DNA of 64,000 bases. It comes from Gimesia maris (lineage in GTDB: Bacteria > Planctomycetota > Planctomycetia > Planctomycetales > Planctomycetaceae). Below, piece by piece: positions 26,122-34,973 of this stretch (the first letter of the stretch is position 1; every line of letters starts with the position of its first letter). The notes under the pieces were generated by a model, which did not search any database, was not told the origin of the DNA, and saw nothing but the letters and a program-made list of their open reading frames with translations. The translations under genes were made by a program, and so were the position numbers. Location of the stretch: positions 5,967,001 to 6,031,000 of the forward strand of contig NZ_CP042910.1 in assembly GCF_008298035.1 (NCBI RefSeq), written 5' to 3'.

Positions 26122-28815
26122 ATGAACAGGTACCTGATGGCTCCCAAGGATGACAACTCTCTCACCTGGTATCAGCTCGATCTCAGTCAAGTCGCGGAAC
26201 GGTTGCAATCGCCTGACCAGGGGCTGGCGCTCTCTGAAGTGGAAACCCGCCGCGCGGAAGTTGGACTGAATGAACTGATCGAAAAACAGCGTAAATCCAT
26301 CTGGATGATGTTTCTGGATCAGTTCAAGGATTTTATGATTCTGATTCTGATCGTCGCCGCGGTCATTTCCGGGGTGATCGGGGAAGTTGCTGACACCATC
26401 GCGATTACAGTCATCGTACTGCTCAACGCCATTCTGGGGTTCATTCAGGAATACCGGGCTGAGAAAGCTATGGCGGCTTTGAAAAAAATGGCGGCTCCTT
26501 CTGCAAACGTGGTGCGAGGCAATAAAGTCGTGACCATTCCGGTAGGGCAGCTTGTCCCCGGCGACCGCGTCCTACTGGAGGCAGGCAACATTGTGCCCGC
26601 GGATTTGCGACTGACAGAAGCGGTCCAGTTACAGATCAATGAAGCTGCCTTAACGGGTGAATCATTGACTGTCGAAAAGATCACACAGGCTATTCAAGAA
26701 GCAGATCTCCCCCTGGGTGACCGGAAAAACCTTGCCTTTAAAGGCACGCTGATCACCAAAGGCCGCGGCCAGGGAATCGTGACCGAAACGGGTATGCAGA
26801 CCCAACTGGGACAGATCGCCACCTTGCTCCAGGATCAGGAAGAAGGACGTACTCCTCTGCAGAAACGCCTGGCCACATTCGGCCAGAAACTCGCGTATGT
26901 CATCCTGGCGATCTGCGCGATTGTCTTTATCGCTGGTCTGTCCAGGGGGGAACCGCCGCTGCTGATGTTGCTGACGTCGATCTCCCTGGCGGTCGCTGCG
27001 ATCCCGGAAGCACTGCCCGCGGTGATTACCATTTCACTGGCGTTGGGAGCACGAAAGCTGGTTAAGCAACAGGCGCTCATCCGCAAACTTCCTGCCGTCG
27101 AAACGCTGGGGTCAGTCTCTTATATCTGCACCGATAAAACCGGAACCCTTACACAGAACCGGATGACCGTCGAACAGGTTTATCTCAACGGCGAACTCGT
27201 CGCTCCGGACGAACTCCCTGTGACAGTTGAGGAATCCCAGACCCCGCGGAGTTTCACAGAACTTTCCCATCCCGAACTGCTGCTCTGTGCGCTGGCACTC
27301 TGTAACGACACCCGCCTGGACGGCGACGACGAGGCCGTCGGCGATCCGACTGAAACAGCTTTGTTTGAACTGGCGCGGGAGAAAGGATTTCTGCGCGAGT
27401 CCCTGGAAAAAACATTTCCCCGTCTGGCCGAGATCCCCTTCGATGCCGAGCGCAAGCTGATGACCACCTTCCACCCCTGGAGTGAGGGGAAGGTCGTTTC
27501 CATCACGAAAGGGGCTGCTGAAGAAATTGTGTCCCGCTCGACTCATGAGTATTCCCCGGCGGAACAGATCGAGATCAACCAGGACCAGCTCCAGAGTACT
27601 GCAGAACAGATTGCCGGAGAAGGCCTGAGAACCCTGGGCTTCGGACTGCGCATCTGGGACTCCGTTCCGGAACCGCTCATCTCGGAAGAGGTGGAATCCG
27701 CATTGACCCTGGCCGGGCTGATCGGGATGCTGGATCCTCCCCGGCCGGAAGCAGCGGAATCGGTGGCCCTCTGTCGCTCGGCCGGTATCCACCCGGTGAT
27801 GATTACCGGCGATCATCCCCTGACCGCGGAGATGATTGCCCGGCGGGTGGGGATTCTCGATGAACAGGAGAAAGGAACCGTGCTTACAGGTCGGCAGCTC
27901 GAACAGATGTCCCTGGAAGCATTGGAATGCCAGGTTGAAAAAGTTCAAGTCTATGCCCGTGTCTCTCCGCAGCAGAAACTGAAGATCGTGCAGGCTCTGC
28001 AGGATCGGGGACACTTTGTCGCGATGACCGGGGACGGCGTGAATGATGCACCGGCATTGAAACGGGCCGACATCGGAATCGCGATGGGCATTACCGGCAC
28101 TGACGTCTCCCGGGAAGCAGCGCATATGATTCTGCTGGACGACAATTTCGCGACGATTGTCAAGACCGTCAGGGAAGGCCGACGGATCTTCGATAACATT
28201 CGCAAATTTATCAAATACACGATGACCAGTAACCTGGGTGAGATCTGGACGATCTTCCTGGCGCCGCTGCTGGGTCTGCCCATCCCGCTGCTGCCGATTC
28301 ATATTTTGTGGATCAATCTCGTCACCGATGGTGTTCCCGGACTGGCACTCACGGCTGAACCCGGAGAAAAAAACCTGATGCAGCGACCGCCCCGCGATCC
28401 CAAAGAGAATATTTTCGCCCATGGCCTGGGGACGCATATCATCTGGGTCGGTCTGCTGATGGGAGCGGTCTCGGTGGTGACGCAGGCCTGGTTCATTGAT
28501 CACAGCCAGGCGCAATGGCAGACCATGGTCTTCACGGTTCTCTGCCTGAGCCAGATGGGACACGTTCTGGCCATTCGCTCGGAACGGCAATCATTCTTCT
28601 CACAAGGTCCGTTTACGAACAAACCACTCATGGCAGCCGTGCTGCTGACCCTCGCACTGCAGATGGCCACCCTTTATGTCCCTGTTCTGAACCGGATTTT
28701 CAAAACCGTCCCCCTGACAGCGGGCGAACTTGCCATCACCCTTGCCCTCTCATCAATCGTATTCATCGCCGTCGAAGTCGAAAAAGCCTGCAAACGAATG
28801 CGACAGCAGGATTAA
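26122..28815 (+). CDS. P-type cation-transporting ATPase (P2/Ca2+-ATPase-like)
   Basis: An 897-residue ion pump of the inner membrane. The actuator motif is TGES near residue 178, the phosphorylated Asp is in DKTGTLTQNRM (D338), the nucleotide-binding domain contains KGAAEE, and the hinge is TGDGVNDAPALK near 636. The fourth-helix motif is PEALPAV, as in bacterial Ca2+/Na+-type P2 ATPases, rather than the CPx motif of heavy-metal pumps. An N-terminal cation-ATPase domain and a six-helix C-terminal bundle are present and length is normal. The likely substrate is Ca2+ or Na+, by family resemblance only. The start may be the ATG at 26122 or 26137; neither has a strong Shine-Dalgarno. A hairpin lies in its leader. 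Confidence 0.93.
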   Translation: MNRYLMAPKDDNSLTWYQLDLSQVAERLQSPDQGLALSEVETRRAEVGLNELIEKQRKSIWMMFLDQFKDFMILILIVAAVISGVIGEVADTIAITVIVLLNAILGFIQEYRAEKAMAALKKMAAPSANVVRGNKVVTIPVGQLVPGDRVLLEAGNIVPADLRLTEAVQLQINEAALTGESLTVEKITQAIQEADLPLGDRKNLAFKGTLITKGRGQGIVTETGMQTQLGQIATLLQDQEEGRTPLQKRLATFGQKLAYVILAICAIVFIAGLSRGEPPLLMLLTSISLAVAAIPEALPAVITISLALGARKLVKQQALIRKLPAVETLGSVSYICTDKTGTLTQNRMTVEQVYLNGELVAPDELPVTVEESQTPRSFTELSHPELLLCALALCNDTRLDGDDEAVGDPTETALFELAREKGFLRESLEKTFPRLAEIPFDAERKLMTTFHPWSEGKVVSITKGAAEEIVSRSTHEYSPAEQIEINQDQLQSTAEQIAGEGLRTLGFGLRIWDSVPEPLISEEVESALTLAGLIGMLDPPRPEAAESVALCRSAGIHPVMITGDHPLTAEMIARRVGILDEQEKGTVLTGRQLEQMSLEALECQVEKVQVYARVSPQQKLKIVQALQDRGHFVAMTGDGVNDAPALKRADIGIAMGITGTDVSREAAHMILLDDNFATIVKTVREGRRIFDNIRKFIKYTMTSNLGEIWTIFLAPLLGLPIPLLPIHILWINLVTDGVPGLALTAEPGEKNLMQRPPRDPKENIFAHGLGTHIIWVGLLMGAVSVVTQAWFIDHSQAQWQTMVFTVLCLSQMGHVLAIRSERQSFFSQGPFTNKPLMAAVLLTLALQMATLYVPVLNRIFKTVPLTAGELAITLALSSIVFIAVEVEKACKRMRQQD

Positions 28816-28954
28816 GAACTCTCAATAAGATCGGGAAAACATTCGGGTATAAAGTAAATGCAGGGGTTGCAAGGGATCAATTATTGAGAGTAATGAACCT
28901 GACGGATTTCGATACCATCCAGCTCATCAATCCACAGATTCCCAAGACCGGGTT

Positions 28955-29377
28955 TTACTTACCGGCAGGGACTTCAATGTCCAGCGTTTCATCCTGGGAT
29001 TGAAACTGCTGCTTGAGTTTGAAATCAGAAAACAGTGCTTTGCCCTGGAGGAAGGTTTCTCCGCCGTCATCGGATTTGAAAGGGACGCCATCGAAGCCTG
29101 TGACACTCAGAAGGTAAGCCCCACCTGTGATACCTTTTCCCGGCGCAGTTTCATAATGCCCATTCTTGATCGTCGCGTAACTCCCCAGTCCGCTGTGATT
29201 CGCTGAGCGATCGGGAGTGATCACGATCTCACCTTCGGGAACTGGCTTCCCCTGATAAGTAACAGTACCGGTCAGGGTGTAGCGTTGAGGCCCTTCGGCC
29301 TGCCCACCGCAGCCCACCGCGGCCAGTACAATGAGAACAGACATCAGTTTGATTACGTTCCAGCAGATCATCAACAT
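28955..29377 (-). CDS. Small lipoprotein with carboxypeptidase-regulatory-like domain
   Basis: A 140-residue lipoprotein: the signal ends in the lipobox AVGC near residue 23. The rest is a single beta-sandwich of the carboxypeptidase-regulatory or transthyretin-like kind typical of planctomycetes (YTLTGTVTYQGKPVPEGEIV, GGAYLLSVTGF). It is located directly downstream of a DUF1559 gene, a recurrent planctomycete pairing, so it probably forms a surface complex with that protein. AGGTGG precedes the ATG. Confidence 0.85.
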   Translation of the reverse strand: MLMICWNVIKLMSVLIVLAAVGCGGQAEGPQRYTLTGTVTYQGKPVPEGEIVITPDRSANHSGLGSYATIKNGHYETAPGKGITGGAYLLSVTGFDGVPFKSDDGGETFLQGKALFSDFKLKQQFQSQDETLDIEVPAGK

Positions 29378-29515
29378 GTTGCCACCTTTGTGAACAGCGG
29401 TCTTAAATGGTTTCTACCGAAATTCAGATCGGGAAATCATGGAATCCCCAATGACAATTTCACTTCATCCAGAGTACATCCACTTCGCCATTGCTTTTCT
29501 CAATCTGGCCTCCGT

Positions 29516-30469
29516 CTAGAATTCGCCGATCACCCGACCATCGGCACGCTGCGCCAGATCAAAATACGTATTCAGATCAATATTTTGACTGATGAAGCGG
29601 ACCGACCCGTCTCCTAAAGTAAAATGGCATCCACCGACATGAAAACTACCGAACAGACGCGATTGTTGATTAATCGTATCGTGGTCTCCGCCATGACCGG
29701 CTACAGAGTTGATCGGCAATTGTGCGCCAGCCAGAACGTTTGGTGCCCCGGAGGAACCCAGTCGTCCGCCGGATGCCCAGCCAATGTGAACTCCGTCGCT
29801 CCGACCTGTGTGAGTTAAGGCATATTTGGTTTCCCCGACCAGAAATGTATTGGTTGTTCCGTCAGTAACATCACGCATGCGTATATTTGAATTATGGAAC
29901 AGGAGCCCGTTGACATAAAACACCCGCTGTCCGCTTACTGTAGAACAGGAAGGAGCTACGATGGATGCACCCCCTCCCTGCACTCCCAGGTAATTCAAAT
30001 TATTGACGCCTGAACCGGAATTGGGATCGGAAGGGCACTGATACTTTTTGTTACTCTGTCGAAAAACAGATTCGTTCTCTGTAACCCCCGGCAGATTTGA
30101 GGTCGTCGTGAAGAGTGCTTCGAAATTCAGTTTGTTATACAGATTGGAATCCTCGAGAAAAGGCAGAACCTGGACAGTCCAGGAAGCGCGGGAATCCATC
30201 GCACTGGACGCGCACCAGTTACCGCTATAAGAAAATCCGGGGCGTGTCGAGATGGTACCGGGAGGAAAGGTGCGATGCGTATCATGGTAGTTATGCAGCG
30301 CCAGCCCGAGTTGCTTCATATTATTTTTACAGGTACTTCGTCGGGCCGCTTCTCGTGCCTGCTGAACCGCCGGCAACAACAGTGCAATCAGAATCGCGAT
30401 AATGGCAATCACAACAAGCAGTTCGATTAACGTAAAACCGTGTTTTTTCTGTTTAACTATCAACCACAT
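29516..30469 (-). CDS. DUF1559 prepilin-like protein
   Basis: A 317-residue protein with a type IV prepilin-like N-terminus: short leader, then [19 protein letters not shown] with cleavage expected before Phe, followed by [14 protein letters not shown] and the DUF1559 body ([52 protein letters not shown]). DUF1559 proteins are hugely expanded in planctomycetes and probably form pseudopilus-like or surface structures after processing by a prepilin peptidase. This copy is divergent from the three-gene array at 47-51 kb. GGAGGG lies before the ATG. The downstream lipoprotein gene is likely in the same operon. Confidence 0.93.
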   Translation of the reverse strand: MWLIVKQKKHGFTLIELLVVIAIIAILIALLLPAVQQAREAARRSTCKNNMKQLGLALHNYHDTHRTFPPGTISTRPGFSYSGNWCASSAMDSRASWTVQVLPFLEDSNLYNKLNFEALFTTTSNLPGVTENESVFRQSNKKYQCPSDPNSGSGVNNLNYLGVQGGGASIVAPSCSTVSGQRVFYVNGLLFHNSNIRMRDVTDGTTNTFLVGETKYALTHTGRSDGVHIGWASGGRLGSSGAPNVLAGAQLPINSVAGHGGDHDTINQQSRLFGSFHVGGCHFTLGDGSVRFISQNIDLNTYFDLAQRADGRVIGEF

Positions 30470-30623
30470 CTGAAACCCTCCATTTTAATTAACGCATATA
30501 ATAGAGATCCGACGTCAGCCGATATAAAAAATGATAAATATTGACTAAACGTGAGAATAAAAATCGTTGAGTTATAAAACTCCTCTGATAAAAAACACCT
30601 ATTCTGGTCGGTCGACACGCCAG

Positions 30624-31787
30624 TTATCGAATTTCATTCCAGAGAAATTCCAGACGGACGAGTTCCGGATTTTTCTGGTTTCCCGCAGACATACGATAAG
30701 TAACCACATTGAAGAGCGTCTGATCATTGTTCTGTTGAAAATAAGGAACGGCATAATATCCGTCTTTAATCGTGACTCCCGGTTCGGGGTCCAGCACAAC
30801 GTGGCGTTCTACGTCAAACGAGTCAGGATTAATACGAAACAAAGCCAGTTCCATCGGTCCTCCGCGTGAATTTCGTCCCAGCAGATACAAATGTCCGTTG
30901 CGCTTGAAGAGTCGTGGGCGTCCAATATGTGTACCGATGGTCTCGCAAGCTGCAGTCAGGTCACGCTGTTTGATTAATTTAAAATCCTGATCGACCCGAT
31001 GCAGGCGAACCCTGTTATCGTATCCCCGCGTCGCAATCAGAAACCCTGTCCCGTCGACAATGATCGAGCTCTCATTCAGATTCAGATCTCCAAATTCCCG
31101 GCTGAGGTTGCGCACGTGTTTCCAGCTCTGTCCATTATCAGCCGATGCGATCACCGAAACCTGTCCATAGATCCGTTTTCCCTGTTCATCATAAGCACTT
31201 TTTCGCGCAGTCAGTTCAGGAAAGTCCATCGCCAACAGATAGACGGTGTCGCCGACAACTGCACTCTCAAAGATGTAACCATATTCCACTCCATCAATGG
31301 GACCGAGCTTCTGCATGGGAGAGAATGTCTTACCCTGATCATCACTCATTGTCCAATAGACGCCGGTACGATGATTGCGTTTCCGCGCTTGCACCACTTT
31401 CTGGACGTCAACCAGATTTCCGATTCTCCCCTGGGGAAACTGAACCCATTCTCCCATTTGAAAGATCAGCGGCTGCTGTTCTCCGATGACTCTGCGTTCG
31501 GTAATTTCGTTGGTACCGGTATCGAAACGCACCATTTCCAGCACGGCACCAGGATCACTGGAGTGTCTGCGTCCCCGTTTATAGGAGATCAGAATTTCCT
31601 TTGAATTCAGACGCAGTACGGCCGGAAACGCCAGGTATGACATCTGCTTTTCAGCAGAAAACTGATCGGGATTCAAGATCACCTGCTCCTGCCTGAAGAC
31701 AGGTCGTTCCGGTTTCGGATCGGCGTGCACGGCTGAGTTTATCAACAACAGTAACAGTGCAGTCAGGATCAGAGTATGTCTCATCAT
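30624..31787 (-). CDS. Secreted BNR-repeat sialidase-like protein
   Basis: About 387 residues with the start chosen here (paired ATGs at 31787/31784 followed by a good signal peptide, RHTLILTALLLLLINSAVHA). The body is a beta-propeller of the sialidase superfamily with two Asp-box motifs (SDDQGKTF and SADNGQSW) and further strands such as GRPRLFKRNGHLYLLGRN. An early Arg-rich segment (SYKRGRRHSSD) may be the substrate-binding arginine region. Whether it is a true exo-sialidase or another glycan hydrolase or lectin is open. The frame is open 66 bp further upstream, but that would overlap the regulator gene. It begins 10 bp after the GntR gene stop, so the two are an operon. Confidence 0.82.
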   Translation of the reverse strand: MMRHTLILTALLLLLINSAVHADPKPERPVFRQEQVILNPDQFSAEKQMSYLAFPAVLRLNSKEILISYKRGRRHSSDPGAVLEMVRFDTGTNEITERRVIGEQQPLIFQMGEWVQFPQGRIGNLVDVQKVVQARKRNHRTGVYWTMSDDQGKTFSPMQKLGPIDGVEYGYIFESAVVGDTVYLLAMDFPELTARKSAYDEQGKRIYGQVSVIASADNGQSWKHVRNLSREFGDLNLNESSIIVDGTGFLIATRGYDNRVRLHRVDQDFKLIKQRDLTAACETIGTHIGRPRLFKRNGHLYLLGRNSRGGPMELALFRINPDSFDVERHVVLDPEPGVTIKDGYYAVPYFQQNNDQTLFNVVTYRMSAGNQKNPELVRLEFLWNEIR

Positions 31788-31797
31788 CGTATTCCCG

Positions 31798-32511
31798 TTA
31801 ACTGGATTCAGCCTGGTCAGCTTTGTCATCATTCGACTCCAGGTCTGTTTCAATGGAAGCTCGTATCACGCGGTCGGCAGAGCGGAGGATATGCAGACGT
31901 ATTCGAGCTTCCGCTTCTTCAACCTGTTTGGTTTTCAACAATTCAATAATGGCCCGATGATCGTCCAACGCCTGCTGTTTATGAAATGCGAATTCTTCCT
32001 TCGTCAGTTCACGCCGACTGCGACGTCTTGAAAGTACATAAAACACATAGAAGCACTCACGAAGCAGACTTTTCAACGTCCGTTCAAAGCGATCATTGCG
32101 ACTCGCTTCTGCCAGTGCTTCATGAAATTTGACATCCAGCGAACTCCATTTCGTGAAATCATCTCCCTCCAGAATGTCTTGCATGCCGTCGCAAATGATC
32201 TCCAGCCGCATCAGGTCGGCCTCACTGGTATACATCGCCGCGGAACGAACACAGCCGCCCTCAATGACCGCACGATAATCAAAGAGCTGTCGCAGTTCAT
32301 CGACCGTGTACCGTCGTAAACGCACACTTTCCCCTTTGCGGCCTCCTTCGAGCGCCCCCTGTGCCACAAGACTGGAAAGCGTTTCACGCATCGGTATCCG
32401 ACTGACGCCCAGTCGGTCGGCAAGATTACGCTCGACCAGACTGCTTCCCGTCTCGAATTCACCGGAAAATATCAACTGTGAGAGTTTCTCATAAACATCA
32501 CTTTCTCCCAT
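31798..32511 (-). CDS. GntR-family transcriptional regulator (FCD/FadR subfamily)
   Basis: A 237-residue regulator. The N-terminal winged helix (about 5-70) contains LVERNLADRLGVSRIPMRETLSSL, the standard GntR helix-turn-helix. The C-terminal FCD domain (about 80-210) has RAVIEGGCVRSA, DVKFHEALAEASRN and DDHRAIIELLKTKQVEEAE, with the Asp/His residues that bind a metal and a carboxylate ligand in this family. It is encoded directly upstream of the sialidase-like gene and has an 18-bp palindrome about 50 bp upstream of its start, so it probably controls its own operon in response to a sugar acid or related compound (inference). Confidence 0.93.
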   Translation of the reverse strand: MGESDVYEKLSQLIFSGEFETGSSLVERNLADRLGVSRIPMRETLSSLVAQGALEGGRKGESVRLRRYTVDELRQLFDYRAVIEGGCVRSAAMYTSEADLMRLEIICDGMQDILEGDDFTKWSSLDVKFHEALAEASRNDRFERTLKSLLRECFYVFYVLSRRRSRRELTKEEFAFHKQQALDDHRAIIELLKTKQVEEAEARIRLHILRSADRVIRASIETDLESNDDKADQAESS

Positions 32512-33064
32512 GCGCCCATTCCCTGTTTTAGAACATGAAATAATGAACCATCATAATTACCACATGGTATACCATGTGTCAACACTCAATACCATCAATC
32601 GAAACCCATTTCAACTGAACACGTTATCTCTATATTTATCATACACTTACGAATATACAGACCACATTATCTGCGGAAAATCGCCGAATCTGTTACCCTG
32701 CCGGGGATCGATATCCAGGGAAACAAAGAGAGGATCGGGAGCAGAAAACTTGCTGATACATGACTGCTCCAGCCTGTTTTAAGCGGGAGTAGATTCCTAC
32801 TGATCCGTGGCTAACGACATACGGCAGATGTTGGAAGCATGCAGTTCCCGCCGTCATTGACAGTAATATTGGGTGTGCCGACGGAACTGATTTTCGAAGT
32901 GTGATTTACATGTCAGGAGGGGCGGCCTGGATATGAAGAGAATAAAGGTTAAGCAGTAATCCAATTGTCTGGAGACACTCATCCTGATATATTCAGAAAG
33001 AGTCATAAGTCGGTCTATCCGTTGTTAGACAAAGTAAAATTCCCACCGTTCCTGCGGTATCGTG
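32512..33064. other. Divergent intergenic region between the GntR operon and the GspG-like gene
   Basis: Apart from the 18-bp palindrome, this region shows no gene. It is AT-rich near 32580-32680, which suits a promoter. The open frame beginning near 32510 has no recognisable product and no Shine-Dalgarno. Confidence 0.4.
32561..32578. promoter_or_regulatory. 18-bp perfect palindrome, probable GntR operator
   Basis: CACATGGTATACCATGTG is a perfect palindrome lying 50 bp upstream of the GntR start codon. Its TGGTATACCA core matches the kind of site bound by FadR/UxuR-type GntR regulators. Autoregulation of the regulator and sialidase-like operon is the simplest reading. Confidence 0.75.
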
Positions 33065-33487
33065 ATGGTAATCATCAAGTTCATTTTTCTGGCTGCTCTC
33101 TCCCTGCTGATCCTCCTGCTGGGGATGCCCAATGTCGAGCAAGGCCGCCAGGAGGCCCGCAACGCGCTGGCCTTCAATCAGGCTCAGAAAATCAAGACAG
33201 GAGAACTTCCTCCCGATACCGTTGATCCGTGGGACCATGCATTCGATATTGAACACACGCCGTCCAACGGGACAATCGTTACTTTCCATGGCGCAAACGG
33301 GACTTCACCAGCCGACGGTTTTGATGCGGATGACATTTCCACTTCCATGTCGAATCCGCCTCACAAGAGGACGATGACTCGCAAGCAGACACAGATTTTC
33401 GCCACGCTTGCTTTGTCCCTCTGTCCGTGGCTGATCGCGTGGATATTTCGAGTGAGATCAAAGAGGATGGGTCTTCAAATTGGATAA
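33065..33487 (+). CDS. Small membrane protein with GspG-like core, function unknown
   Basis: A 140-residue protein: an N-terminal hydrophobic segment (about 3-21), a polar central part resembling the pseudopilin GspG C-terminal region (KIKTGELPPDTVDPWDHAF, then a DGFDADDIS acidic loop that in GspG binds calcium), and a second hydrophobic helix near 110-128 followed by a basic tail. The prepilin cleavage motif GFTLIE is missing, so it is not a normal pseudopilin. ATG at 33065 is chosen over GTG at 33062; neither has a good Shine-Dalgarno. It is transcribed alone. Resemblance to GspG is my reading of short motifs and could be fold-level or coincidental. Confidence 0.6.
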   Translation: MVIIKFIFLAALSLLILLLGMPNVEQGRQEARNALAFNQAQKIKTGELPPDTVDPWDHAFDIEHTPSNGTIVTFHGANGTSPADGFDADDISTSMSNPPHKRTMTRKQTQIFATLALSLCPWLIAWIFRVRSKRMGLQIG

Positions 33488-33574
33488 ACGAGGATTTCGC
33501 TCCTCACTGAATTGAAAACATCAGGTCAGCATTAATCAATCACGATTTCTTCATCGCTCTGCAGCGGCAGACGC

Positions 33575-34954
33575 TCACGGATGCCATAGTGCTTTGCCTT
33601 TGTATTTTGTGCCGATGGGGTAGCGGGGGTTGGGGACTGCGGCTGTGTTCATGATCTCTGCGATCCGCTGGACGACCTGGGGATGTTTGTCGGCGACGTC
33701 TCTGGATTCGCTCAGATCCTGGTCTAAATTGTAGAGGGCGATTTCTCCCTGCTGGCCGTGGCGGATGCCTTTCCAGTTGTTCCAGCGGACTGCCTGATCG
33801 TAGCGGGCCCGGCAGTGGCCGTAATCCCAGTAGAGATATTCGTGTTTGACTTTGCGAGGCTCCCCCCGTAAGGCGGGCAGCACCGAGATGCCATCGAGAT
33901 TCGCGGAAACCTGTGCGCCCGCCAGTTCGGCAAAGGTGGGCAGCATGTCCTGGAAGGCGATGACTTCGTCGCTCACTTTGCCTGCAGGAATCGTGCCAGG
34001 CCAGTTTGCGATGAATGGCACGCGGATTCCCCCTTCGGTGAGATCGCGTTTAAAACCTCGAAGGGGGCCGTTCGTGTGGAGTTGTGCGGGCACGCCTCTG
34101 TGGCCGCCGTTATCGCTGGTGAAAATGATCAGCGTTCGCTCGCGCAGCTGGAGCTCATTCACCAGGGACATGATCCGTCCGACATCGCGGTCCAGCCTGT
34201 GAATCATCGCGGCGTATTTTTTTGATTTGATGTCCCAGTCCCGGTCTGAATATGGTTCCGTGTCCGGCACCGCCAGACCGTGCGGGTCTTCTGCTTTCGC
34301 GGAAAAGTGAGGTAGCGTATAAGCCGCGTACAGAAAGAAAGGTTGGGCGGCGGAGTCGCGAATAAACTGCAGCGCGCGTTCGGTGAGCAGATCGTGGCTG
34401 TATTGCTGGCGGTTTTTGGTATTCCCCTTCAGTTCCAGGCGGCCCTCATTGTCGTCCAGGTACTCGGTAAAGTAATAATGCGCATGGTCCTGATTCAGAT
34501 AGCCGAACCACATATCGAACCCCTGATTCGTCGCCCGCCCGACCGTGCCTGCATCTCCCAGTGACCATTTCCCCACGCCACCACAGCGGTAGCCAGACTT
34601 CTGCAGGACCTCGGCGATGGTCACATCGCTTTCCTGCAGATAGGTCGCGTAATGAGGGATGTTGTCCCGCGCGGGAGTGTGCCCGTTGTGGAGTCCGGTC
34701 AGCAGTACAGCCCGCGAAGCCGTGCAGACGGAACCGCCTGCATAAGCCTGGGTGAACCGCGTTCCCTGAGCGGCAAACTGATCGATGTGAGGCGTTTTCA
34801 TCAGCTTCTGGCCGTAACAACCCAGGTCGCCGTAACCCAGATCGTCGGCCATGATGAAAATAATATTGGGACGCTCCCCTTCCGCGGCCTGCATCGACGC
34901 GGGCAGACAGACAAGGCAGACAATCAGCCAGAACACTCGTGAACCTGAAATCAT
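33575..34954 (-). CDS. Secreted sulfatase with CTASR active-site motif
   Basis: An exported type I sulfatase of about 459 residues. The ATG at 34954 is preceded by GGAGG four bases away and begins a clean signal peptide (SRVFWLIVCLVCLPASMQA). The frame is open for 18 more codons, but they overlap the upstream gene. Motifs: NIIFIMADDLGYGDLGCYG (metal-binding DD), the formylglycine site CTASRAVLLTG, and FTSDNGGHRG with the second metal-binding DN. The site is CxAxR rather than the usual CxPxR. It probably hydrolyses sulfate esters of algal polysaccharides outside the cell. It starts 20 bp after the stop of the next sulfatase, forming a two-sulfatase operon. Confidence 0.93.
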   Translation of the reverse strand: MISGSRVFWLIVCLVCLPASMQAAEGERPNIIFIMADDLGYGDLGCYGQKLMKTPHIDQFAAQGTRFTQAYAGGSVCTASRAVLLTGLHNGHTPARDNIPHYATYLQESDVTIAEVLQKSGYRCGGVGKWSLGDAGTVGRATNQGFDMWFGYLNQDHAHYYFTEYLDDNEGRLELKGNTKNRQQYSHDLLTERALQFIRDSAAQPFFLYAAYTLPHFSAKAEDPHGLAVPDTEPYSDRDWDIKSKKYAAMIHRLDRDVGRIMSLVNELQLRERTLIIFTSDNGGHRGVPAQLHTNGPLRGFKRDLTEGGIRVPFIANWPGTIPAGKVSDEVIAFQDMLPTFAELAGAQVSANLDGISVLPALRGEPRKVKHEYLYWDYGHCRARYDQAVRWNNWKGIRHGQQGEIALYNLDQDLSESRDVADKHPQVVQRIAEIMNTAAVPNPRYPIGTKYKGKALWHP

Positions 34955-34973
34955 ATGGCCTCCGTTTCCAATT

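Noticed and set aside
27112-28590. 492-codon minus-strand open frame
   Set aside because: It lies entirely opposite the P-type ATPase gene and is His/Arg/Gln-rich with no domain, as expected of an antisense shadow.
28819-28890. CTCTCAATAA / TTATTGAGAG inverted repeat after the ATPase gene
   Set aside because: The arms are 52 bp apart with no T-tract, so it is not a convincing terminator; noted only.
28515-29003. Plus-strand frame across the end of the ATPase gene
   Set aside because: Overlaps the ATPase and lipoprotein genes, with no start signal or motif.
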